Shown one piece after another: positions 1 through 6,126 of a stretch of DNA of 6,126 nucleotides. Positions within the stretch are counted from its first letter, which is position 1, and the number at the start of each line of letters is the position of its first letter. The notes below the pieces were generated by a model. That model ran no database searches and had not been told where the DNA came from. It worked only from the letters and a program-made list of their open reading frames with translations. This stretch comes from Bacillota bacterium (GTDB lineage Bacteria; Bacillota; Clostridia; Christensenellales; QAND01), in the NCBI GenBank assembly GCA_019415425.1, contig DXZF01000356.1, forward strand, positions 1-6,126, read 5' to 3'. Position numbers and translations under genes: made by a program.

Positions 1-78
1 TGCCTGCGCCTCAATTTCCGCTGCCTGCTGCTGTGCTTGCTGCAAGATGCGCTGGGTAATCTTTTCCGTACCCGTCAT
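1..78 (-). CDS. ntpE: V/A-type ATPase subunit E, N-terminal fragment (cut by window edge)
   Basis: Only the first 26 codons are inside the window; the gene continues past the left edge. The visible peptide begins MTGTEKITQRILQQAQ and goes on as a Gln/Ala/Glu-rich helix. This is the usual opening of bacterial and archaeal V/A-ATPase subunit E, a peripheral-stalk protein that pairs with the small G/H/F-type subunit as a coiled coil and ties the catalytic head to membrane subunit I. The ATG at 78 has the ribosome site AAAGGGG, which starts on the ntpK stop codon, with 8 nt between them. The gene starts 13 nt after ntpK, so the two should be co-translated. The I-K-E order matches the Enterococcus hirae ntp operon (F-I-K-E-C-G-A-B-D). 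The call rests on a short peptide plus position; the C-terminal globular domain is not visible. Confidence 0.85.
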   Translation of the reverse strand, partial: MTGTEKITQRILQQAQQQAAEIEAQA

Positions 79-91
79 CGGACACGCCCCT

Positions 92-616
<525 letters not shown>

Positions 617-2503
617 TCATTGCGGTGAGATCAACACGATATATTTGGTCTTGTAGGCGTAGGGGACAAACGTGCGCCCGCCGCCCTCAAAGAACTTGTC
701 GTAAAACTCGATGTACTGCAGCCGGCAGGCATGCACATAGGCGCCCATGGTGTTGACGGCAATGTTGAACCCATGTCCTGCCACCAGGATGATCAGGGCA
801 AACGGCCAGCCGATCCAGCTCGTCGTCAAAAGCGAGGCGATGGTGTTGAACACCATGCCGATGACGCCGGTGGCCAGGCCCATGCCAAACAGCCGGGAGT
901 ACGACAGCACGTCGGACAGGTATCCCGTCAGATTGTAGACGGCGCTAAAGCCGCCCGTGAACTTGCCAATCAGGTTCTTCCGGTCGCGTCCAGCTGTCAA
1001 AAAGACGCCCAACACGCAGATCAGCACCACCGTCAGCGCACCGTGAACGCCCAGCAGCGCGCACACCGCGCCCCAGAGGATGCCCAGAATCAAGCCGCAG
1101 TCAAACAGCGCATCCCAGATTTGATGCGCCTTGATCAGCGCAACTGCGCGCATCAAAATGCCGGTGGTCAAGTGCACCATGCCCAAACCGAGGCACAGGC
1201 CCAGCATCATCATGGGTTCCTCCAGCGGGCTAAACCAGATGGGCGGCAACAGCGACTCGCCAAACCAGCTGCCAAACACCGTGCCCCACAGTACCGTGAC
1301 CACGCCGCCCATCGTCACGATGGCGACAATCTGCCCCATCATGCCCCTGGGCCTTGCAATCTTCATGAACAGCGCCGCCAGGATCGTCAGAACGATGCCG
1401 TAGCCGGCATCCGATACCATCATGCCAAAAAAGCACAGGAAGAACGGCGCCATGATCCACGTCGGGTCGGCCTCATAGGGCGACGGCGCGGCGTACATGT
1501 CGGTCACCGCTTCAAACGGCTTGAGGAACCGGCCGTTTCGCATCGCCGTGGGCGGCAGTTCGCCTTCTTCCGGCTCTATCTGTTCCAAATACACCGCATC
1601 CGAGAGCTTTTGCAGCGCCGCCTGCAGCTTTTTCACCTGCCGTTCCCGCACCCAGCCCGTGAGCACAAACGTCTTTTCCGTGCGGCCGGATTCCAACGCC
1701 AGCGCGGCGCGCTGCTGCCTGATGGAACAGTAGTCGTACAGCCACTGCAGCTTTTCCATCGACTGCGACAGTGTAAGCGCCTCGGCGCCCAGCTGCGCCA
1801 TGCGCAGTTGCGCGCGCTGGACATCCTCGCGCAGGCGCGCCTGCTCTTCCTTTACGCGGCCCTTGACGGGCAAATTTGCATCTGCAAACCCCGCCGTGCG
1901 CAATAGCGACGTCAACGTCTCTTGCTGGTCCCTGTGCACTGCGGCAAAGACGGTGTACACATCGCCGGTTTCCCCTATCTGTTCCACCAGCGCGCCCAGC
2001 GCTTGCGCCTGCTGGGCAAATTCTGCATATCCGGCCTGGGGCACAGTGCCCAGCACCATGTACACGTGCGCAGTCGGGCGGATATCGCCTACCTTCGCAT
2101 CCAGCTGCTCATAGGGGGCCAAAGCCGACAGCGTGTTGTTCCACTGCGCAATGAGCGCCCGCTGTTCGGCCAGCTGCTCGCGCAGTTTGGTGGCCTCGTC
2201 CACAGCGCGCCAGTTCTGCGCATCGTCCACCTGGGACAGTTCTTCCTCGGTCATCTCGGGCTTTGGCGTCAATAGGCCCCGCTTGTTGGCATTGTAGGCC
2301 GATAGAAAGTCAATGGCCGCGTGGACGCGCGCAAGCGCTGCATCCGCCTCGGCCAGCGTTTGGCCTCCATCGTCCGTCCGCACATCCTGCCCCTCGATGT
2401 GGGTGATGTGCAACATGGACAGCCGTTGCAGGCCGTGGGAGATGGCGGCAAATTCTTCGGCCAGGCCGAAGATCGCCACCTTTTGCATCCGGTCAATCGC
2501 CAT
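617..2503 (-). CDS. ntpI: V/A-type ATPase subunit I (a-subunit homologue, membrane stator)
   Basis: This 628-residue protein is the stator subunit that forms the ion half-channels beside the K ring, homologous to eukaryotic Vph1 and archaeal subunit a/I. Residues 1 to about 335 form the soluble arm, with charged helical stretches near 50-125 and 216-255. The rest is membrane, with about eight hydrophobic segments starting at 349-380. The family's two arginine sites are present: Arg537 in LSYSRLFG, in the penultimate helix next to the ring, and Arg594 in HACRLQYIEF, before the typical tail FYDKFFEGGG. The start is set at the ATG at 2503 (MAIDRMQKVAIFG), where homology to the family begins; GGAAAGG lies 10 nt upstream. 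The reading frame stays open to an ATG at 2554, but those 17 extra residues lie inside the ntpF reading frame and look unlike the family. The gene overlaps the end of ntpF by 11 nt, suggesting translational coupling. The length is typical. Confidence 0.97.
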   Translation of the reverse strand: MAIDRMQKVAIFGLAEEFAAISHGLQRLSMLHITHIEGQDVRTDDGGQTLAEADAALARVHAAIDFLSAYNANKRGLLTPKPEMTEEELSQVDDAQNWRAVDEATKLREQLAEQRALIAQWNNTLSALAPYEQLDAKVGDIRPTAHVYMVLGTVPQAGYAEFAQQAQALGALVEQIGETGDVYTVFAAVHRDQQETLTSLLRTAGFADANLPVKGRVKEEQARLREDVQRAQLRMAQLGAEALTLSQSMEKLQWLYDYCSIRQQRAALALESGRTEKTFVLTGWVRERQVKKLQAALQKLSDAVYLEQIEPEEGELPPTAMRNGRFLKPFEAVTDMYAAPSPYEADPTWIMAPFFLCFFGMMVSDAGYGIVLTILAALFMKIARPRGMMGQIVAIVTMGGVVTVLWGTVFGSWFGESLLPPIWFSPLEEPMMMLGLCLGLGMVHLTTGILMRAVALIKAHQIWDALFDCGLILGILWGAVCALLGVHGALTVVLICVLGVFLTAGRDRKNLIGKFTGGFSAVYNLTGYLSDVLSYSRLFGMGLATGVIGMVFNTIASLLTTSWIGWPFALIILVAGHGFNIAVNTMGAYVHACRLQYIEFYDKFFEGGGRTFVPYAYKTKYIVLISPQ

Positions 2504-2813
2504 CTTCCGCCATCCTTTCCAGGATGCGCTGCGCCGCCTGCTCCACGCGCGCAAGCGCCTGTTGCTTTTGCGCTTGGATCGCGGCCGTCCCTTCCCGCAC
2601 GCGCTGCTGCGCCTGGGCCTGGGCCTCTTGTTCAGCTTGCTGCAAGAGCGATTGCGCGCGTGCGCGCGCCTCGCTCAAAATGCGTTCCGCCTCTTTTTGC
2701 GCCTCGCGATCGGCCTGTGTGGCCCGATCGCGTGCAGCGCTTTTGGCATCCTCTACAATCTTTGCAGCCTGTTGTTCCGCCTGCTGGAACGAATCGATCA
2801 CTTGCGCGATCAA
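2493..2813 (-). CDS. ntpF: V/A-type ATPase small peripheral-stalk subunit (NtpF / AhaH / subunit G-H type)
   Basis: This 106-residue protein is almost entirely one long helix, rich in Ala, Gln, Glu and Arg with no Pro or Cys. A hydrophobic or alanine face recurs through QQAEQQAAKIVEDAKSAARD and the later QSLLQQAEQEAQAQAQQR. That is the form of the small coiled-coil stalk protein that partners subunit E in V/A-ATPases. Its length, and its place as the first gene before I-K-E, match Enterococcus hirae ntpF. Sequence alone is weak evidence because any Ala/Gln coiled coil looks similar, so the call leans on position. The start is a TTG at 2813: AAAGGAG at 2823-2829 lies 9 nt upstream and no in-frame ATG or GTG is better placed. 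The ribosome site touches the upp stop codon (gap 14 nt) and the gene's end overlaps ntpI by 11 nt. It therefore bridges upp to the ATPase genes in one apparent transcript. Confidence 0.88.
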   Translation of the reverse strand: MIAQVIDSFQQAEQQAAKIVEDAKSAARDRATQADREAQKEAERILSEARARAQSLLQQAEQEAQAQAQQRVREGTAAIQAQKQQALARVEQAAQRILERMAEDGD

Positions 2814-2822
2814 TTGGCACCA

Positions 2823-2829
2823 CTCCTTT
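2823..2829 (-). promoter_or_regulatory. Ribosome binding site deciding the TTG start of ntpF
   Basis: The minus strand reads AAAGGAG here, 9 nt before the TTG at 2813. It overlaps the last bases of the upp stop codon (TAA, 2828-2830). A GTG at 2818-2820 lies between but is in another frame, so the TTG is the natural start. Confidence 0.8.
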
Positions 2830-3457
2830 ACTTGGTTCCAAACAACCGGTCGCCCGCATCGCCCAAACCGGGCACGATATAGCCGTGATCGTTGAGCTTT
2901 TCATCGATGGCGGCCACGTAGATATCCACATCCGGGTGTTCCTTCTGCACCGCTGCGATGCCCTCGGGCGCCGCGATCATATTGACCAGTTTGATGTTCT
3001 TGCCCCCGCGCTCTTTGATAAAGCCAATGGCCGCGTTGGCGCTGCCGCCGGTGGCGAGCATGGGGTCGACCACGATCAACTCGCGCTCGGCGATATCGGC
3101 GGGCAATTTGCAATAGTATTCCACGGGCTTGAGCGTCTGCGGGTCGCGGTATACGCCAATATGGCCCACGCGCGCCGAAGGCATCAGCTTGAGCATGCCC
3201 TCTACCATGCCAAGGCCTGCGCGCAGCACCGGGACGATGCCCACCTTCTTGCCCGAAAGCACCTTGGTCTTGGCCTTGCAGATGGGGGTCTCCACTTCCA
3301 CTTCGCACAGCGGCAGATCCCGCGTCACCTCGTACCCCATCAGCATTGCAATCTCTTCGGTCAATTCGCGAAACTCCTTGCACGTGGTCTCCTTGTTGCG
3401 CAGAATCGACACTTTGTGCTGGACCAGCGGATGGTCTATTTCATATATCTTGCCCAT
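2828..3457 (-). CDS. upp: Uracil phosphoribosyltransferase
   Basis: This 209-residue cytosolic enzyme makes UMP and pyrophosphate from uracil and PRPP, the uracil salvage step. The length is standard. The PRPP-binding loop is at about 129-140 ([12 protein letters not shown]), and the C-terminal uracil-binding segment [18 protein letters not shown] (192-209) is intact. The N-terminal [20 protein letters not shown] is also typical. The ATG at 3457 lies only 2 nt after the rpiB stop, and its ribosome site AGGGGG (3465-3470) is inside the end of rpiB, so the two are probably coupled. In many Firmicutes upp sits directly or nearly directly before the ATP synthase operon; here the downstream operon is the V/A type instead. 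No attenuator or PyrR-binding leader is visible upstream, so expression probably follows the promoter before rpiB. Confidence 0.98.
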   Translation of the reverse strand: MGKIYEIDHPLVQHKVSILRNKETTCKEFRELTEEIAMLMGYEVTRDLPLCEVEVETPICKAKTKVLSGKKVGIVPVLRAGLGMVEGMLKLMPSARVGHIGVYRDPQTLKPVEYYCKLPADIAERELIVVDPMLATGGSANAAIGFIKERGGKNIKLVNMIAAPEGIAAVQKEHPDVDIYVAAIDEKLNDHGYIVPGLGDAGDRLFGTK

Positions 3458-3459
3458 CT

Positions 3460-3918
3460 CTATACCCCCTGATGATAGGATTGTTCAATCGCCGCAATTT
3501 TATCGACGCGCGTCTGATGCCGCCCGCCTGCAAAGGTGCCGCCCAAAAAGGCATCTACGATTTCGCACGCCAGGCTGGGGCCAATCACGCGCGCCCCCAG
3601 GCACAGGATCTGCGCGTTGTTGTGTTCGCGGGCCATGCGGGCCGAAAACGTGTCGCCGCACACCGCTGCGCGGATGCCCGGCACCTTGTTGGCCGCCAGC
3701 GAGACGCCAATGCCCGTTCCGCAGATCAGGATGCCCAGCAGGTTCTCGTCCTCGCGCACCGCTTTGGCCAGCGGCAGCGCGATGTCCGGATAGTCCACGC
3801 TGTTGGTATCCTTGCAGCCAAAATCGCGGCACGCAATGCCCTTTTCCGACAAGTGCCGCACGATCTCGCCCTTCAGCGCAAAGCCACCGTGGTCACACCC
3901 AATGGCAATCGTTTGCAT
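3460..3918 (-). CDS. rpiB: Ribose-5-phosphate isomerase B (RpiB/LacAB family)
   Basis: This 152-residue cytosolic enzyme interconverts ribose 5-phosphate and ribulose 5-phosphate in the non-oxidative pentose phosphate pathway. It carries the RpiB active-site set: Asp9-His10 in GCDHGG, the catalytic Cys66 in ICGTGIG, the REHNNA motif with His99 and Asn100, and the phosphate-binding Arg/His near 133-137 (GGRHQTR). Having Cys66 favours RpiB activity; the related sugar-phosphate isomerases LacA/LacB would come as a gene pair, and no partner is present. The ATG at 3918 is chosen because the family begins MxIAIGCDH and AAAGGA lies 9 nt upstream. A longer reading to 3942 would add MEEKGWKR, which covers that ribosome site. 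It is the first gene after the promoter at 4064-4092 and is followed by upp after 2 nt. A ribose 5-phosphate enzyme next to a PRPP-using salvage enzyme makes metabolic sense. Confidence 0.96.
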   Translation of the reverse strand: MQTIAIGCDHGGFALKGEIVRHLSEKGIACRDFGCKDTNSVDYPDIALPLAKAVREDENLLGILICGTGIGVSLAANKVPGIRAAVCGDTFSARMAREHNNAQILCLGARVIGPSLACEIVDAFLGGTFAGGRHQTRVDKIAAIEQSYHQGV

Positions 3919-4057
3919 TCGTTTCCATCCTTTCTCTTCCACCCTGCATCGGCGGCTTGGGAAGCGTTGCCGCGCCCATTTTGCACAAACGAGGCGCCGC
4001 CAGGTGCGTCAAAGCGCTTCTCTATCCGTCACAGGATTCAATCGCAAATTATCCATT
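3919..4057 (-). other. Long 5' leader before rpiB with possible hairpin and tiny ORF
   Basis: This is the stretch between the predicted transcription start and the rpiB ATG. It holds a possible imperfect hairpin: an outer 6-bp stem (3961-3966 with 4015-4020) and an inner bulged stem (3981-3986 with 4004-4012) around a GC-rich loop. It also has a 15-codon open frame (4009-4056). I recognise no known riboswitch or T-box sequence, and there is no terminator-like stem with a T run. Its last bases carry the rpiB ribosome site (AAAGGA, ending at 3928). Confidence 0.35.
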
Positions 4058-4063
4058 AAAACA

Positions 4064-4092
4064 AGTATAGTTGAATTTTGGCAATCCCGCAA
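4064..4092 (-). promoter_or_regulatory. Predicted sigma-A-type promoter for rpiB-upp-ntp genes
   Basis: On the minus strand the -35 box TTGCGG (4087-4092) is followed by exactly 17 nt and the -10 box TATACT (4064-4069, five of six matches to TATAAT). The surrounding 50 bases are AT-rich in an otherwise GC-rich window, lie just after the ywlE stop, and point towards rpiB. The -35 box is only a three-base match. Transcription would start near 4057, giving a leader of about 140 nt before rpiB. Confidence 0.7.
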
Positions 4093-4113
4093 GGGCACCC
4101 AGACCGCTTTTGA

Positions 4114-4563
4114 TCACTTTCGGTCATCCATTCGATGCAGTCCAGCGCGGATTGCACCTTCCAATTCCCGCGCGCAGGCAAGGTAGACCGCCACGCTCTG
4201 CCCATACGGATCAGGTATGTCCCCTGGCTTTCCATACGCCCATTGCATCAGCGTTTCCACCTTTTGGGGATCGTCGGCCATGGCCTTGACCGCCTGTGCA
4301 TGCGCCTGGCCCATGCAGATGATATGATCCGCCTCGCGCACCATCTGCGCGGTCAACCGGCGCGCGCGGTGCGTCGATAGGTCCGCTCCCAGCAGCGTCT
4401 TGACCGCCTCCACGGCCTGTGCGCTCGCCGGCGCATCCGGCAATGCCATCAGCCCCGCCGAGGCCGCCCGCGTCTGCTGCGGATCGGTCAGCGCATTGTA
4501 GATCGCCTGCGCCATGGGCGAACGGCACGTGTTGCCGGTGCATACAAACAGCATCTGTTTCAA
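4114..4563 (-). CDS. ywlE: Low-molecular-weight phosphatase, YwlE-type (probable protein-arginine phosphatase)
   Basis: This 149-residue cytosolic phosphatase has the family's P-loop near the N terminus, VCTGNTCRS, with nucleophile Cys8 and Arg14, and the general-acid loop DPYG with Asp118. The length is usual. Thr12 within the P-loop is the residue that, in B. subtilis YwlE (CTGNTCRS), favours phospho-arginine over phospho-tyrosine; classical tyrosine phosphatases have Ile or Leu there. The aromatic Tyr120 after Asp118-Pro matches Phe120 of YwlE. A role reversing McsB-type arginine phosphorylation is therefore likely, though no mcsB is in view. The start is a TTG at 4563 overlapping the tsaC stop (TTGA), with AGGGAGG 7 nt upstream. 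An ATG at 4554 would drop three residues and lies too far from that site. Neighbours tsaC and rpiB match its usual Firmicute place. Confidence 0.93.
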   Translation of the reverse strand: MKQMLFVCTGNTCRSPMAQAIYNALTDPQQTRAASAGLMALPDAPASAQAVEAVKTLLGADLSTHRARRLTAQMVREADHIICMGQAHAQAVKAMADDPQKVETLMQWAYGKPGDIPDPYGQSVAVYLACARELEGAIRAGLHRMDDRK

Positions 4564-5594
4564 TCCATATCCTCCCTTTGTACGTCAAATCCGGCCGCGC
4601 GCAGCGCCCGGTTCATATACGCCATGCCGGTGTCCTCCATGGGGACGCCCTGAATCAGGATGCGCTGGGCGCCCATCGCATCGGCCTGCCGCAGCGCGGC
4701 AAACAGGCCATGCGCCATATCGCCCGCCGCATCGCACAGAATCGTCCGCCGGGCGCCTACCTGCGCTTGGACCGCAGCGCTGCACAAAATCACGGGGGTT
4801 TGTCCCATGCGCACCGCCTCGTCATAGCCCCGGCACAGTCGGTCCGCCAGGTGCGGTCCGGGCCAGATCAGCGTCGCCTGCCCGCGCGGCGCGTAGTGCC
4901 GGTGCAGCATGCCGGGCGAAGCGGCTTTGCCGTGCACCGGCTCAAACACGCCCTGCGCCACGGTACACGCGCCACACACCGCGACGATCTGCTCGCGCGT
5001 CACGCCGCCCGGCCGCAGGATGCACGGCGCCTCGCCACGCGTATCCACTACGGTGGATTCCACCCCCACCGCGCACGTGCCACCGTCCAGGATGAGCGGA
5101 ATCTTTCCCTGCAGATCTTCCCACACGTGCTGGGCCGTCACCGGGCTGGGACGCCCGCTGACATTGGCGCTGGGCGCCGCGATCGGCCCGTTCTCGCGAA
5201 TCAACCGCAGCGCCACGGGGTGGCTGGGCATGCGCAGCGCCACGCTGTCCAGCCCGGCCGTCACCACCGAAGGGATCTCGGGCGCCGCCGCCACAATCAG
5301 GCTCAACGGCCCGGGCCAGAACGCCTGGGCCAGCTTCTGCGCGCACGCGTTCCAGCACCGGCTAAGCGCCTGCGCCTGCGCGAGCGTGGCCACATGTACG
5401 ATCAGCGGATTGTCGGCCGGCCGTCCCTTGGCCAAAAAAATACGGTGCACCGCCTGCGCGTCCATGGCAAGGGCGCCCAGGCCATACACCGTCTCGGTCG
5501 GAAAGGCAACGACTTCCCCCGCCTGCAGCCATTGCGCGGCCAATTCAAACGCGCGCGCCGGCTGTTCATCCACCGCGATTTTTGTCGTCTGCAT
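4560..5594 (-). CDS. tsaC: Threonylcarbamoyl-AMP synthase, long Sua5 form
   Basis: This 344-residue cytosolic enzyme makes threonylcarbamoyl-AMP from threonine, bicarbonate and ATP, the first step of the t6A modification at position 37 of ANN-decoding tRNAs. The catalytic YrdC-like domain spans about 12-205 and has FPTETVYGLG (31-40), the KxR motif in KGRPADNPL (56-64) and the SxN motif in PSANVSGRPS (141-150). The linker SPGMLHRHYAP (226-236) leads into a C-terminal Sua5 domain (about 237-344), so this is the two-domain Sua5/YwlC form, not the short TsaC of E. coli. The ATG at 5594 has GGGAGG 6 nt upstream. The gene starts 81 nt after prfA and its TGA overlaps the ywlE TTG start. Both prfA and tsaC act in translation. 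Partner t6A genes (tsaB, tsaD, tsaE) are not in view. Confidence 0.96.
   Translation of the reverse strand: MQTTKIAVDEQPARAFELAAQWLQAGEVVAFPTETVYGLGALAMDAQAVHRIFLAKGRPADNPLIVHVATLAQAQALSRCWNACAQKLAQAFWPGPLSLIVAAAPEIPSVVTAGLDSVALRMPSHPVALRLIRENGPIAAPSANVSGRPSPVTAQHVWEDLQGKIPLILDGGTCAVGVESTVVDTRGEAPCILRPGGVTREQIVAVCGACTVAQGVFEPVHGKAASPGMLHRHYAPRGQATLIWPGPHLADRLCRGYDEAVRMGQTPVILCSAAVQAQVGARRTILCDAAGDMAHGLFAALRQADAMGAQRILIQGVPMEDTGMAYMNRALRAAGFDVQREDMD
4571..4577 (-). promoter_or_regulatory. Ribosome binding site deciding the TTG start of ywlE
   Basis: The minus strand reads AGGGAGG, 7 nt before the TTG at 4563 and 16 nt before the alternative ATG at 4554. The spacing favours the TTG. The site lies within the last codons of tsaC, so ywlE is probably translated by coupling. 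Confidence 0.75.
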
Positions 5595-5617
5595 CTCGTT
5601 CCTCCCACGTATTGCTT

Positions 5618-5644
5618 CAAAGCGGCGCAGCGCCGCGCTCTTTG
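5618..5644 (-). other. GC-rich hairpin between prfA and tsaC
   Basis: The segment can fold as GCGGCG-CTG-CGCCGC (6 bp, 3-nt loop). An alternative puts CAAAG/CTTTG outside a 5-bp core with a 4-nt bulge. No T run follows on the minus strand, so it is not a standard intrinsic terminator. It ends 12 nt before the tsaC ribosome site and may affect mRNA stability or partial readthrough (inference). Confidence 0.45.
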
Positions 5645-5656
5645 CTCTCGCTTGCC

Positions 5657-5675
5657 GCGCGTGTACGGCACGCGC
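5657..5675 (-). other. Hairpin directly after the prfA stop codon
   Basis: A perfect 7-bp inverted repeat, GCGCGTG and CACGCGC with a 5-nt loop, begins at the base right after the prfA TGA. It lacks a T run. With the hairpin at 5618-5644 it takes up much of the 81-nt spacer. Role unknown; attenuation or protection of mRNA ends is possible. Confidence 0.45.
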
Positions 5676-6126
5676 TCACAGATCTTCCCCGCCTGCCAAC
5701 CGGTCCGCACGCTCCTTGAGAATCAGCGCATCGATGATCTCGTCGCAGTCGCCGTCCAAAAATGCTTCCAGCTTGTAGAGCGTCACCCCTACGCGATGGT
5801 CCGTCACGCGGCCCTGCGGAAAGTTGTACGTGCGGATGCGTTCGCTGCGATCTCCGCTGCCCACCTGGGAGCGGCGGTTTTGCGAAAATTCCTGTTCCTG
5901 TTCGCGCTGCATCAATTCCAGCAGGCGGCTCTTCAATACGCGCAGCGCCTTTTCCTTGTTCTTCAGCTGTGACTTCTCATCCTGGCACGTCACCACAAGG
6001 CCGGTGGGCAAGTGGGTGATGCGCACTGCGCTGTCCGTCGTATTGACGCTCTGCCCGCCGTGCCCGCCGCTGCGGTACACGTCCACGCGCAGATCGCCCG
6101 GGGCGATCTCCACCTCCACATCCTCC
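5676..6126 (-). CDS. prfA: Peptide chain release factor 1, C-terminal part (cut by window edge)
   Basis: About 149 C-terminal residues are visible; the N-terminal part lies past the right edge, and the ATG at 6119 is an internal Met, since the frame continues upstream. Release factor 1 reads UAA and UAG and triggers release of the finished protein on the ribosome. The catalytic GGQ sits in [18 protein letters not shown], which enters the peptidyl-transferase centre; its Gln is normally methylated by PrmC. After it come [18 protein letters not shown] and [17 protein letters not shown], which mark RF1 rather than RF2. About 124 residues follow the GGQ, close to the 125 in E. coli RF1, so the C-terminal end is complete. 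The stop-codon-reading domain (PxT motif) is outside the window. B. subtilis has prmC and other genes between prfA and sua5; here tsaC follows directly. Confidence 0.97.
   Translation of the reverse strand, partial: EDVEVEIAPGDLRVDVYRSGGHGGQSVNTTDSAVRITHLPTGLVVTCQDEKSQLKNKEKALRVLKSRLLELMQREQEQEFSQNRRSQVGSGDRSERIRTYNFPQGRVTDHRVGVTLYKLEAFLDGDCDEIIDALILKERADRLAGGEDL

Noticed and set aside
731..1906. Plus-strand open frame of 391 codons opposite ntpI
   Set aside because: It is a low-complexity His/Gln/Arg-rich product with no recognisable family. It lies wholly within subunit I, whose motifs are clear.
2504..2554. N-terminal extension of subunit I to the ATG at 2554
   Set aside because: The extra 17 residues (Arg/Trp/Ser-rich) lie within the coding part of ntpF. 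The family starts at MAIDRMQKVAI, which has its own ribosome site.
2321..3472. Plus-strand open frame of 383 codons opposite ntpI, ntpF and upp
   Set aside because: It spans three real minus-strand genes and their short gaps. Long stop-free antisense frames are common at this GC content.
3919..3942. N-terminal extension of RpiB to the ATG at 3942
   Set aside because: It would add MEEKGWKR before a perfect family start and would use up the AAAGGA ribosome site.
4102..4125. Inverted repeat GACCG/CGGTC around the ywlE stop as a terminator
   Set aside because: The stem is only 5 bp with a 14-nt loop, and no T run follows on the minus strand.
4419..5972. Plus-strand open frame of 517 codons opposite tsaC and prfA
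   Set aside because: It is antisense to two well-conserved genes. Its protein is rich in Arg, His, Pro and Gln without any recognisable domain, as expected from the complement of GC-rich codons.

Overview
The window is a compact, GC-rich stretch of bacterial chromosome. All nine recognisable genes lie on the minus strand, so they are read from right to left. In transcription order they are: the C-terminal part of peptide chain release factor 1 (prfA, cut by the right edge), threonylcarbamoyl-AMP synthase (tsaC/sua5), a YwlE-type low-molecular-weight phosphatase, ribose-5-phosphate isomerase B (rpiB), uracil phosphoribosyltransferase (upp), then the first genes of a V/A-type ATPase operon: the peripheral-stalk subunit (ntpF-like), the membrane stator subunit I, the rotor-ring subunit K, and the first 26 codons of subunit E (cut by the left edge). 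No RNA gene, mobile element, CRISPR array or phage gene was seen.

The order prfA - sua5 - ywlE - rpiB - upp is a Bacillota (Firmicutes) arrangement, and B. subtilis has these genes in the same order with extra genes between them. The GC-rich codon use, TTG starts, strong AGGAGG-type ribosome sites and a bacterial ntp operon together suggest a high-GC member of the Clostridia. The exact taxon cannot be read from this window.

Layout: 5676-6126 prfA; 5595-5675 an 81-nt spacer with two GC-rich hairpins; 4560-5594 tsaC, overlapping ywlE (4114-4563) by 4 nt; 3919-4113 the only sizeable intergenic region, with a good sigma-A-type promoter and a leader of about 140 nt; 3460-3918 rpiB; 2828-3457 upp, 2 nt after rpiB; 2493-2813 ntpF, 14 nt after upp; 617-2503 ntpI, overlapping ntpF by 11 nt; 92-565 ntpK; 1-78 ntpE. 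The tight spacing from rpiB onward, with ribosome sites placed on upstream stop codons, suggests that one promoter near 4064-4092 drives rpiB, upp and the ATPase genes together.

The genes before the promoter serve translation and protein quality: peptide release, tRNA t6A synthesis, and probably protein-arginine dephosphorylation. Those after it serve pentose phosphate and pyrimidine salvage and ion-motive energy coupling. The point most worth attention is that a V/A-type ATPase operon follows upp, where many Firmicutes carry the F1Fo ATP synthase operon, and that its ring subunit keeps all the sodium-binding residues known from Enterococcus hirae NtpK. I found no wholly new system here; the findings concern gene-order replacement, ion specificity, substrate specificity and non-coding leader structure.
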